This document shows, piece by piece, positions 41,001 to 51,242 of a stretch of DNA of 64,000 nucleotides (its first letter is position 1; each line of letters opens with the position of its first letter). The stretch covers positions 682,001-746,000 of the forward strand of contig NC_092089.1 of the NCBI RefSeq assembly GCF_045679555.1, in the 5' to 3' direction. Below the pieces are notes generated by a model. It made no database searches. It was not told the DNA's origin and was given only the letters and a program-made list of their open reading frames with translations. This DNA is from Salvelinus alpinus. Lineage: Eukaryota; Chordata; Actinopteri; Salmoniformes; Salmonidae. Made by a program: the position numbers and the translations under genes.

Positions 41001-43903
41001 TGGTAGATGTCTAGTCTCCTTTGTGGCTCTAATATGATGGTGGTAGTGGGGTTGTAGATATCTAGTATCCCTTATGACTCTAATCTGATAGTGGTAGTGG
41101 GTTGGTAGATGTCTAGTCTCCCTTATGGCTCTAATCTGATAGTGGTAGTGGGTTGGTAGATGTCTAGTCTCCCTAATGGCTCTAATCTGATAGTGGTAGT
41201 GGGGTGGTAGATGTCTAGTCTCCTTTATGGCTCTAATCTGATAGTGGTTTTGTGGTGGTTGATGTATAGTCTCCTTTGTGGTTCTAATCTGATAGTGGTA
41301 GATGTGGTAGATGTCTAGTCTCCTTTGTGGCTCTAATCTGAGAGTGGTCGTGGGTTGGTAGATGTCTAGTCTCCCTTATGGCTCTAATCTGATAGTGGTA
41401 GTGGGGTGGTAGATGTCTAATCTTCTTTATGGCTCTAATCTGATAGTGGTTTTGTGGTGGTTGATGTCTAGTCTCCTTTATGGCTCTAATCTGATAGTGG
41501 TAGATGTGGTAGATGTCTAGTCTCCTTTGTGGCTCTAATCTGATAGTGGTAGTGGGCTGGTAGATGTCTAGTCTCCCTAATGGCACTAATCTGATAGTGG
41601 TAGTGGGCTGGTAGATGTTTAGTCTCCCTAATGGCTCTAATCTGATAGTGGTAGTGGGGTGGTAGATGTCTAATCTTCTTTATGGCTCTAATCTGATAGT
41701 GGTTTTGTGGTGGTTGATGTCTAGTCTCCTTTATGGCTCTAATCTGATAGTGGTAGATGTGGTAGATGTCTAGTCTCCTTTGTGGCTCTAATCTGATAGT
41801 GGTAGTGGGCTGGTAGATGTCTAGTCTCCCTAATGGCACTAATCTGATAGTGGTAGTGGGCTGGTAGATGTTTAGTCTCCCTAATGGCTCTAATCTGATA
41901 GTGGTAGTGGGGTGGTAGATGTCTAGTCTTCTTTATGGCTCTAATCTGATAGTGGTGTTGTGGTGGTTGATGTCTAGTCTCCCTTATGGCTCTAATCTGA
42001 TAGTTGTAGTTGGTTGCTAGATTTCTAGTCTCCCTTATGGCTCTAATCTTATAGTGGTAGTGAGGTGGTCGATGTCTAGTCTCCCTTGTGGCTCTAATCT
42101 GATAGTTGTAGTGAGCTAGTAGATGTCTAGTCTCCCTTGTGGCTCTAATCTGATAGTGGTTGTGGGTTGGTAGATGTCTAGTCTCCCTTGTGGCTCTAAT
42201 CTGATAGTTGTAGTGGGCTGGTAGATGTCTAGTCTCCCTTGTGGCTCTAATCTTATAGTGGTAGTGGGTTGGTAGATGTCTAGTCTCCTTTATAACTCTA
42301 ATCTGATAGTGGTAGTGGGGTGCTAGATGTCTAGTCTCCCTTATGGCTCTAATCTGATAATGGTAGTGGGCTGGTAGATGTCTAGTCTCCCTAATGGCTC
42401 TAATCTGATAGTGGTAGATGTGGTAGATGTCTAGTCTCCTTTGTGGCTCTAATATGATGGTGGTAGTGGGTCTGTAGATATCTAGTATCCCTTATGACTC
42501 TAATCTGATAGTGGTAGTGGGGTGGTAGATGTCTAGTCTCCTTTATAACTCTAATCTGATAGTGGTAGTGGGCTGCTAGATGTCTAGTCTCCCTAATGAC
42601 TCTAATCTGATAATGGTAGTGGGCTGGTAGATGTCTAGTCTCCCTTGTGGCTCTAATCTGATAGTTGTAGTGGGCTGGTAGATGTCTAGTCTCCCTTGTG
42701 GCTCTAATCTGATAGTGGTAGTAGGGTGGTTGATGTCTAGTCTCCTTTATGGCTCTAATCTGATAGTGGTAGATGTGGTAGATGTCTAGTCTCCTTTGTG
42801 GCTCTAATCTGATAGTGGTAGTGGGTTGGTAGATGTCTAGTCTCCTTTATGCCTCTAATCTGATAGTGGTAGTGGGCTGGTAGATGTCTAGTCTCCTTTA
42901 TGCCTCTAATCTGATAGTGGTAGTGGGGTGCTAGATGTCTAGTCTCCCTTATGGCTCTAATCTGATAGTGGTAGTGGGCTGGTAGATGTCTAGTCTTCTT
43001 TATGGCTCTAATCTGATAGTGGTTTTGTGGTGGTTGATGTCTAGTCTCCTTTATAACTCTAATCTGATAGTGGTAGTGGGGTGGTAGATGACTAGTCTCC
43101 TTTATAACTCTAATCTGATAGTGGTAGTGGGCTTGTAGATGTCTAGTCTCCCTAATGGCTCTAATCTGATAGTTGTAGTGGGTTGGTAGATGTCTAGTCT
43201 CCTTTATGGCTCTAATCTGATAGTGGTAGTGGGTTGGTAGATGTCTAGTCTCCTTTATAACTCTAATCTGATAGTGGTAGTGGGTTGGTAGATGTCTAGT
43301 CTCCCTTATGGCTCTAATCTTACAGTGGTAGTGGGGTGGTCGATGTCTAGTCTCCTTTATAACTCTAATCTTATAGTGGTAGTGGGCTGGTAGATGTCTA
43401 GTATCCCTTATGACTCTAATCTGATAGTGGTACTGGATTGGTAGATGTCTAGTCTCCTTTGTGGCTCTAATCTGATAGTGTTAGTGGGTTGGTAGATGTC
43501 TAGTCTCCTTTATAACTCTAATCTGATAGTGGTAGTGAGGTGGTCGATGTCTAGTCTCCCTTGTGGCTCTAATCTGATAGTGGTAGTGGGGTGGTTGATG
43601 TCTAGTCTCCTTTATGGCTCTAATCTGATAGTGGTAGATGTGGTAGATGTCTAGTCTCCTTTGTGGCTCTAATCTGAGAGTGGTAGTGGGTTGGTAGATG
43701 TCTAGTCTCCCTAATGGCTCTAATCTGATAGTGGTAGTGGGTTGGTAGATGTCTAGTCTCCTTTATAACTCTAATCTGATAGTGGTAGTGGGTTGGTTGA
43801 TGTCTAGTCTCCTTTATGGCTCTAATCTGATAGTGGTAGGTGTGGTAGATGTCTAGTCTCCTTTGTGGCTCTAATCTGATAGTGGTAGTGGGCTGTTAGA
43901 TGT

Positions 43904-46900
43904 CTAGTCTCCCTAATGGCTCTAATCTGATAGTGGTAGTGGGCTGGTAGATGTCTAGTGTCCCTAATGGCTCTAATCTGATAGTGGTAGTGGGCTGGTA
44001 GATGTCTAGTCTCCCTAATGGCTCTAATCTGATAGTGGTAGTGGGGTGGTAGATGTCTAGTCTTCTTTATGGCTCTAATCTGATAGTGGTTTTGTGGTGG
44101 TTGATGTCTAGTCTCCCTTATGGCTCTAATCTGATAGTGGTAGTGGGGTGCTAGATGTCTAGTCTCCCTTATGGCTCTAATCTGATAGTGGTAGTGGGCT
44201 GGTAGATGTCTAGTCTTCTTTTTGGCTCTAATCTGATAGTGGTTTTGTGGTGGTTGATGTCTAGTCTCCTTTATGGCTCTAATCTGATAGTGGTAGATAT
44301 GGTAGATGTCTAGTCTCCTTTGTGGCTCTAATATGATGGTGGTAGTGGGGTCGTAGATATCTAGTCTCCCTTATGGCTCTAATCTGATAGTTGTAGTTGG
44401 TTGGTAGATTTCTTGTCTCCCTTATGGCTCTAAACTTATAGTGGTAGTGAGGTGGTCGATGTCTAGTCTCCCTTGTGGCTCTAATCTGATAGTTGTAGTG
44501 AGCTAGTAGATGTCTAGTCTCCCTTGTGGCTCTAATCTGATAGTGGTTGTGGGTTGGTAGATGTCTAGTCTCCCTTGTGGCTCTAATCTGATAGTTGTAG
44601 TGGGCTGGTAGATGTCTAGTCTCCCTTGTGGCTCTAATCTTATAGTGGTAGTGGGTTGGTAGATGTCTAGTCTCCTTTATAACTCTAATCTGATAGTGGT
44701 AGTGGGGTGCTAGATGTCTAGTCTCCTTTATGGCTCTAATCTGATAGTGTTAGATGTGGTAGACGTCTAGTCTCCTTTATGGCTCTAATATGATGGTGGT
44801 AGTGGGGTTGTAGATATCTAGTATCCCTTATGACTCTAATCTGATAGTGGTAGTGGGGTGGTAGATGTCTAGTCTCCTTTATAACTCTAATCTGATAGTG
44901 GTAGTGGGCTTTTAGATGTCTAGTCTCCCTAATTTCTCTAATCTGATAGTTGTAGTAGGTTGGTAGATGTCTAGTCTCCTTTATGGCTCTAATCTGATAG
45001 TGGTAGTGGGTTGGTAGATGTCTAGTCCCCTTTATAACTCTAATCTGATAATGGTAGTGGGCTGGTAGATGTCTAGTCTCCCTTGTGGCTCTAATCTGAT
45101 AGTTGTAGTGGGCTGGTAGATGTCTAGTCTCCTTTATGGTTCTAATCTGATAGTGGTAGTAGGGTGGTTGATGTCTAGTCTCCTTTATGGCTCTAATCTG
45201 ATAGTGGTAGATGTGGTAGATGTCTAGTCTCCTTTATGCCTCTAATCTGATAGTGGTAGTGGGCTGGTAGATGTCTAGTCTCCCTTTTGGCTCTAATCTG
45301 ATAGTGGTAGTGGGTTGGTAGATTTCTAGTCTCCCTTATGGCTCTAATCTGATAATGGTATTGGGCTGGTAGATGTCTAGTCTCCCTAATGGCTCTAATC
45401 TGATAGTGGTAGTGGGGTGGTAGATGTCTAGTCTCCTTTATGGCTCTAATCTGATAGTGGTTTTGTGGTGGTTGATGTCTAGTCTCCTTTATGGCTCTAA
45501 TCTGATAGTGGTAGATGTGGTAGATGTCTAGTCTCCTTTATGGCTCTAATATGATGGTGGTAGTGGGGTTGTAGATATCTAGTATCCCTTATGACTCTAA
45601 TCTGATAGTGGTAGTGGGGTGGTAGATGACTAGTCTCCTTTATAACTCTAATCTGATAGTGGTAGTGGGCTTGTAGATGTCTAGTCTCCCTAATGGCTCT
45701 AATCTGATAGTTGTACTGGGTTGGTAGATGTCTAGTCTCCTTTATGGCTCTATCTGATAGTGGTAGTGGGTTGGTAGATGTCTAGTCTCCTTTATAACTC
45801 TAATCTGATAGTGGTAGTGGGTTGGTAGATGTCTAGTCTCCCTTATGGCTCTAATCTTACAGTGGTAGTGGGGTGGTCGATGTCTAGTCTCCTTTATAAC
45901 TCTAATCTTATAGTGGTAGTGGGCTGGTAGATGTCTAGTCTCCCTAATGGCTCTAATCTGATAGTGGTAGTGGGGTGGTAGATGTCTAGTATCCCTTATG
46001 ACTCTAATCTGATAGTGGTACTGGGCTGGTAGATGTCTAGTCTCCTTTGTGGCTCTAATCTGATAGTGTTAGTGGGTTGGTAGATGTCTAGTCTCCCTTA
46101 TGGCTCTTACAGTGGTAGTGGGGTGGTCGATGTCTAGTCTTGCTTGTGTCACTGATCTGATAGTGGTTATGGGTTGGTAGATATCTAGTCTCCTTTATAA
46201 CTCTAATCTGATAGTGGTAGTGGGCTGGTAGATGTCTAGTCTCCCGTGTGGCTCTAATCTGATAGTGGTAGTGAGGTGGTCGATGTCTAGTCTCCCTTGT
46301 GGCTCTAATCTGATAGTGGTAGTGGGGTGGTTGATGTCTAGTCTCCTTTATGGCTCTAATCTGATAGTGGTAGATGTGGTAGATGTCTAGTCTCCTTTGT
46401 GGCTCTAATCTGAGAGTGGTAGTGGGTTGGTAGATGTCTAGTCTCCCTAATGGCTCTAATCTGATAGTGGTAGTGGGTTGGTAGATGTCTAGTCTCCTTT
46501 ATAACTCTAATCTGATAGTGGTAGTGGGGTGGTTGATGTCTAGTCTCCTTTATGGCTCTAATCTGATAGTGGTAGATGTGGTAGATGTCTAGTCTCCTTT
46601 GTGGCTCTAATCTGAGAGTGGTAGTGGGTTGGTAGATGTCTAGTCTCCCTAATGGCTCTAATCTGATAGTGGTAGTGGGTTGGTAGATGTCTAGTCTCCT
46701 TTATAACTCTAATCTGATAGTGGTAGTGGGGTGGTTGATGTCTAGTCTCCTTTATGGCTCTAATCTGATAGTGGTAGATGTGGTAGATGTCTAGTCTCCT
46801 TTGTGGTTCTAATCTGATAGTGGTAGTGGGCTGGTAGATGTCTAGTCTCCCTAATGGCTCTAATCTGATAGTGGTAGTGGGGTGGTAGATGTCTAGTCTT

Positions 46901-49270
46901 CTTTATGGCTCTAATCTGATAGTGGTTTTGTGGTGGTTGATGTCTAGTCTCCCTTATGGCTCTAATCTGATAGTGGTAGTGGGGTGCTAGATGTCTAGTC
47001 TCCCTTATGGCTCTAATCTGATAGTGGTAGTGGGCTGGTAGATGTCTAGTCTTCTTTTTGGCTCTAATCTGATAGTGGTTTTGTGGTGGTTGATGTCTAG
47101 TCTCCTTTATGGCTCTAATCTGATAGTGGTAGATATGGTAGATGTCTAGTTTCCTTTGTGGCTCTAATATGATGGTGGTAGTGGGGTCGTAGATATCTAG
47201 TCTCCCTTATGGCTCTAATCTGATAGTTGTAGTTGGTTGGTAGATTTCTAGTCTCCCTAATGGCTCTAATCTGATAGTGGTAGTGGGCTGGTAGATGTCT
47301 AGTCTCCCTAATGGCTCTAATCTGATAGTGGTAGTGGGCTGGTAGATGTCTAGTCTCCCTAATGGCTCTAATCTGATAGTGGTAGTGGGGTGGTAGATGT
47401 CTAGTCTTCTTTATGGCTCTAATCTGATAGTGTTGTGTGGTGGTTGATGTCTAGTCTCCCTTATGGCTCTAATCTGATAGTGGTAGTGGGGTGCTAGATG
47501 TCTAGTCTCCCTTATGGCTCTAATCTGATAGTGGTAGTGGGCTGGTAGATGTCTAGTCTTCTTTTTGGCTCTAATCTGATAGTGGTTTTGTGGTGGTTGA
47601 TGTCTAGTCTCCTTTATGGTTCTAATCTGATAGTGGTAGATATGGTAGATGTCTAGTTTCCTTTGTGGCTCTAATATGATGGTGGTAGTGGGGTCGTAGA
47701 TATCTAGTCTCCCTTATGGCTCTAATCTGATAGTTGTAGTTGGTTGGTAGATTTCTAGTCTCCCTTATGGCTCTAAACTTATAGTGGTAGTGAGGTGGTC
47801 GATGTCTAGTCTCCCTTGTGGCTCTAATCTGATAGTTGTAGTGAGCTAGTAGATGTCTAGTCTCCCTTGTGGCTCTAATCTGATAGTGGTTGTGGGTTGG
47901 TAGATGTCTAGTCTCCCTTGTGGCTCTAATCTGATAGTTGTAGTGGGCTGGTAGATGTCTAGTCTCCCTTGTGGCTCTAATCTTATAGTGGTAGTGGGTT
48001 GGTAGATGTCTAGTCTCCTTTATAACTCTAATCTGATAGTGGTAGTGGGGTGCTAGATGTCTAGTCTCCTTTATGGCTCTAATCTGATAGTGTTAGATGT
48101 GGTAGACGTCTAGTCTCCTTTGTGGCTCTAATATGATGGTGGTAGTGGGGTTGTAGATATCTAGTATCCCTTATGACTCTAATCTGATAGTGGTAGTGGG
48201 GTGGTAGATGTCTAGTCTCCTTTATAACTCTAATCTGATAGTGGTAGTGGGCTTTTAGATGTCTAGTCTCCCTAATTTCTCTAATCTGATAGTTGTAGTA
48301 GGTTGGTAGATGTCTAGTCTCCTTTATGGCTCTAATCTGATAGTGGTAGTGGGTTGGTAGATGTCTAGTCCCCTTTATAACTCTAATCTGATAATGGTAG
48401 TGGGCTGGTAGATGTCTAGTCTCCCTTGTGGCTCTAATCTGATAGTTCTAGTGGGCTGGTAGATGTCTAGTCTCCTTTATGGTTCTAATCTGATAGTGGT
48501 AGTAGGGTGGTTGATGTCTAGTCTCCTTTATGGCTCTAATCTGATAGTGGTAGATGTGGTAGATGTCTAGTCTCCTTTATGCCTCTAATCTGATAGTGGT
48601 AGTGGGCTGGTAGATGTCTAGTCTCCCTTTTGGCTCTAATCTGATAGTGGTAGTGGGTTGGTAGATTTCTAGTCTCCCTTATGGCTCTAATCTGATAATG
48701 GTAGTGGGCTGGTAGATGTCTAGTCTCCCTAATGGCTAATCTGATAGTGGTAGTGGGGTGGTAGATGTCTAGTCTCCTTTATGGCTCTAATCTGATAGTG
48801 GTTTTGTGGTGGTTGATGTCTAGTCTCCTTTATGGCTCTAATCTGATAGTGGTAGATGTGGTAGATGTCTAGTCTCCTTTATGGCTCTAATATGATGGTG
48901 GTAGTGGGGTTGTAGATATCTAGTATCCCTTATGACTCTAATCTGATAGTGGTAGTGGGGTGGTAGATGACTAGTCTCCTTTATAACTCTAATCTGATAG
49001 TGGTAGTGGGCTTGTAGATGTCTAGTCTCCCTAATGACTCTAATCTGATAGTTGTAGTGGGTTGGTAGATGTCTAGTCTCCTTTATGGCTCTAATCTGAT
49101 AGTGGTAGTGGGTTGGTAGATGTCTAGTCTCCTTTATAACTCTAATCTGATAGTGGTAGTGGGTTGGTAGATGTCTAGTCTCCCTTATGGCTCTAATCTT
49201 ACAGTGGTAGTGGGGTGGTCGATGTCTAGTCTCCTTTATAACTCTAATCTTATAGTGGTAGTGGGCTGGT
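43904..49270. repeat. ~2-kb segmental duplication at 3343-bp offset within the array
   Basis: The segment of about 43904-45925 recurs at about 47247-49270. Markers: CTTCTTTTTGGCTC at 44215 and 47558 (offset 3343), and the CCCC variant at 45027 and 48370 (offset 3343). After a two-base deletion in the second copy near 48736, the marker GACTAGTCTCC lies at 45628 and 48969 (offset 3341). A partial third copy of the CTTCTTTTT region is at 47051 (offset 2836), and the GACTAG segment is also present near 43090. Each copy contains about one 863-bp higher-order unit, showing that the 32-41 kb repeat type was exported to this part of the array. Confidence 0.8.
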
Positions 49271-49489
49271 AGATGTCTAGCATCCCTTATGACTCTAATC
49301 TGATAGTGGTACTGGATTGGTAGATGTCTAGTCTCCTTTGTGGCTCTAATCTGATAGTGTTAGTGGGTTGGTAGATGTCTAGTCTCCCTTATGGCTCTTA
49401 CAGTGGTAGTGGGGTGGTCGATGTCTAGTCTCGCTTGTGTCACTGATCTGATAGTGGTTATGGGTTGGTAGATATCTAGTCTCCTTTAT

Positions 49490-49812
49490 AACTCTAATCT
49501 GATAGTGGTAGTGGGCTGGTAGTGGGCTGGTAGATGTCTAGTCTCCCTAATGGCTCTTACAGTGGTAGTGGGGTGGTCGATGTCTAGTCTCGCTTGTGTC
49601 ACTGATCTGATAGTGGTTATGGGTTGGTAGATATCTAGTCTCCTTTATAACTCTAATCTGATAGTGGTAGTGGGCTGGTAGTGGGCTGGTAGATGTCTAG
49701 TCTCCCTAGTGTCACTGATCTGATAGTGGTTATGGGTTGGTAGATATCTAGTCTCTCCACTATCTGATAGTGGTTTTGTGGTGGTTGATGTCTAGTCTCC
49801 TTTATGGCTCTA
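49490..49812. repeat. Degenerate right edge of the 51-bp array
   Basis: The last ~320 bases before the LINE are more irregular than the rest. Units with an internal duplication of GTAGTGGGCTG (near 49510 and 49670), TCACTGATCTG variants and a truncated CTCTCCACTATCTG unit (about 49753) occur in quick succession. The final unit stops after TTTATGGCTCTA and passes directly into the LINE. Edges of satellite arrays generally escape homogenisation, so this may be the true original boundary of the array and not merely an insertion point. Confidence 0.7.
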
Positions 49813-51242
49813 TCCAAGAATGGCGTAGCAGTCGGATGTGTCTTTGTCCTGTCTTGTCCCGTGTAAATAGTATTCGTATTTTTCGTATATATTTCGTATT
49901 TATTTTAATTTCACTTTCCATCTAGGAACTGAATATACATTCCTACATTCCGCCTCACCCAATGTGGTACGGACCTGCTATTTTTTATATACTTTTGAAC
50001 CGTAACCCCAATCAGAAGCTAGCCAGATAACTAGCTACTAGCTAGTAGTCAGTTAGCCACTGCTGCGGTCTTCGCCCTTAACTCGGACACAGCCAGCTTC
50101 AATACCGGGCCGATACCTGCCAGTCTGCAAGCGCGATATCAACCCAGAGCATATAGGACTGCTTTTTCTCTACCACATCACCGGATTCCTGACGCAAGCT
50201 CTGGACAATTACACCGTATTATCACAGCTAGCTAGCTGCAACCGAGTGGCTACTACTGGCTAACACCTCTGTCCCGAAGCAAGCACCAGTTAGCCTTGAG
50301 CTAGCCTCGAGCTAGGCCCATCTGCCGGCTAGCTGCAGCGCGATATCAACCCAGAGCATATAGGACTGCTTTTTCTCTACCACATCACCGGATTCCTGAC
50401 GCAAGCTCTGGACAATTACACCGTATCATCACAGCTAGCTAGCTGCAACCGAGTGGCTACTACTGGCTAACACCTCTGTCCCGAAGCAAGCACCAGTTAG
50501 CCTTGAGCTAGCCTCGAGCTAGGCCCATCTGCCGGCTAGCTGCAAGCGCGATATCAACCCAGAGCATATAGGACTGCTTTTTCTCTACCACATCACCGGA
50601 TTCCTGACGCAAGCTCTGGACAATTACACCGTATCATCACAGCTAGCTAGCTGCAACCGAGTGGCTACTACTGGCTAACACCTCTGTCCCGAAGCAAGCA
50701 CCAGTTAGCCTTGAGCTAGCCTCGAGCTAGGCCCATCTGCCGGCTAGCTGAAGAGCTAGTGCCACTGCCACTGCCACGAAGCTAGCACCAGTTAGCAAAC
50801 ACTATTCTACAATTCACAACCTCTCTTTCGCCATCGCCATCTGGCTTGGATTCTCTGTCGACACAACCACGTCTGAGCAGACCCCCTCCGTCTGAGCAGA
50901 CCACCCCCCGGGCTACTAACTTTACACGCCGCGTGCTAGCTTAGTGGAGGCCTCCTCTGCTCCATCTACGGCTGCCCCCTGGACACTATGATCACTTGGC
51001 TACATAGCTGATGCATGCTTGACTGTCCATTAATTCACGGTACTCCATTCTGTTTATTTGTGTCTTATCTGTCGGCTCTGTGCTTTAACTCAGGATCTGT
51101 GTGTAGTTAATCCGACCCTCTCTGCCTAGTCATCGCCATTTTTTACCTGTTGTTGCTGTGTCAGACTAGCACCCTGTTATTGCTGCTGTTATCTTACCTG
51201 TTGTTTTAGCTAGCTCTCCCAATCAAGACCTGCAATCACTTT
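49813..51242 (+). promoter_or_regulatory. LINE 5' UTR / probable internal promoter region
   Basis: These 1430 bases lie upstream of the LINE ORF and contain no long ORF, so there is no separate ORF1. The region starts with AAGAATGGCG, close to a YY1-type AANATGGC core, followed by a T-rich stretch. It then becomes rich in CTAG/AGCTAGC motifs and contains three tandem monomers (annotated separately). From about 50750 to 51242 it is mostly unique and pyrimidine-rich. By analogy with other LINEs it should hold the internal promoter; this is inferred from position, not demonstrated by a recognisable TATA box. Confidence 0.6.
50131..50752 (+). repeat. Three tandem ~208-bp monomers in the LINE 5' UTR
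   Basis: Three near-identical copies begin with GCGCGATATCAACCCAGAGC at 50131, 50338 and 50546, giving periods of 207 and 208 bp. The third ends at about 50752, after GCCGGCTAGCTG. The only differences I see are single-base changes (for example CCGTATTATCACAG in the first copy versus CCGTATCATCACAG in the others) and CTGCAGCG versus CTGCAAGCG at the joins. Each monomer contains a perfect 14-bp palindrome, CAGCTAGCTAGCTG, at 50225, 50432 and 50640. Tandem 5' UTR monomers act as promoter units in some mammalian L1s; a similar role here is inference. Confidence 0.93.

Larger units (their letters stand above)
1..49812 (-). repeat. Giant 51-bp satellite/minisatellite array (main block)
   Basis: This is a head-to-tail array of a 51-bp unit; a typical unit is 356-406. 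Each unit carries CTAGTCTCC, then GGCTCTAATCTGATAGTGG, then a variable TAGTGGGCTGGTAGATGT-type end. About 980 units fit in the block, and the array is already in progress at base 1, so it extends beyond the window. Recurrent variants include a 49-bp form in which TGGTAGTGGGCTGGTAGATGT is replaced by the two-base-shorter TGGTAGATGTGGTAGATGT, a TTTTGTGGTGGTTGATGT form, a GTGTCACTAATC form and a TTATAACTC form. The + strand is G/T-rich and the consensus has no CpG; CpGs appear only in variant units (GTCGATGT, TCGCTTG, GTCGTAG). Strand is given as minus because the open 17-residue translation reads that way; this is only an orientation convention. I see no interspersed element inside the block. 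Function is unknown; no centromeric CENP-B box was seen. Confidence 0.97.

Noticed and set aside
1390..41839. Fifteen minus-strand ORFs of 63-437 codons in the main 51-bp array, with 17-residue repeats rich in His, Tyr and Arg.
   Set aside because: They follow from a stop-free 51-bp unit (17 codons). ORFs begin and end wherever a 49-bp or variant unit happens to shift frame or create a stop, both frame types occur within single ORFs, and no start context, splice structure or conserved non-repeat domain is visible.
1..49812. Possible CRISPR array, because of the regular ~50-bp periodicity.
   Set aside because: The whole unit repeats; there are no unique spacers between constant repeats, no cas genes, and the context is a vertebrate-type genome.
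1..49812. Centromeric satellite assignment.
   Set aside because: The higher-order structure is suggestive, but no CENP-B box-like motif was found, the 51-bp unit is far shorter than a nucleosome repeat, and chromosomal position is unknown. Left as a question, not a call.
49813..51242. A separate ORF1 in the LINE 5' UTR.
   Set aside because: No ORF of meaningful length occurs there; the region is occupied by tandem monomers and many stops.
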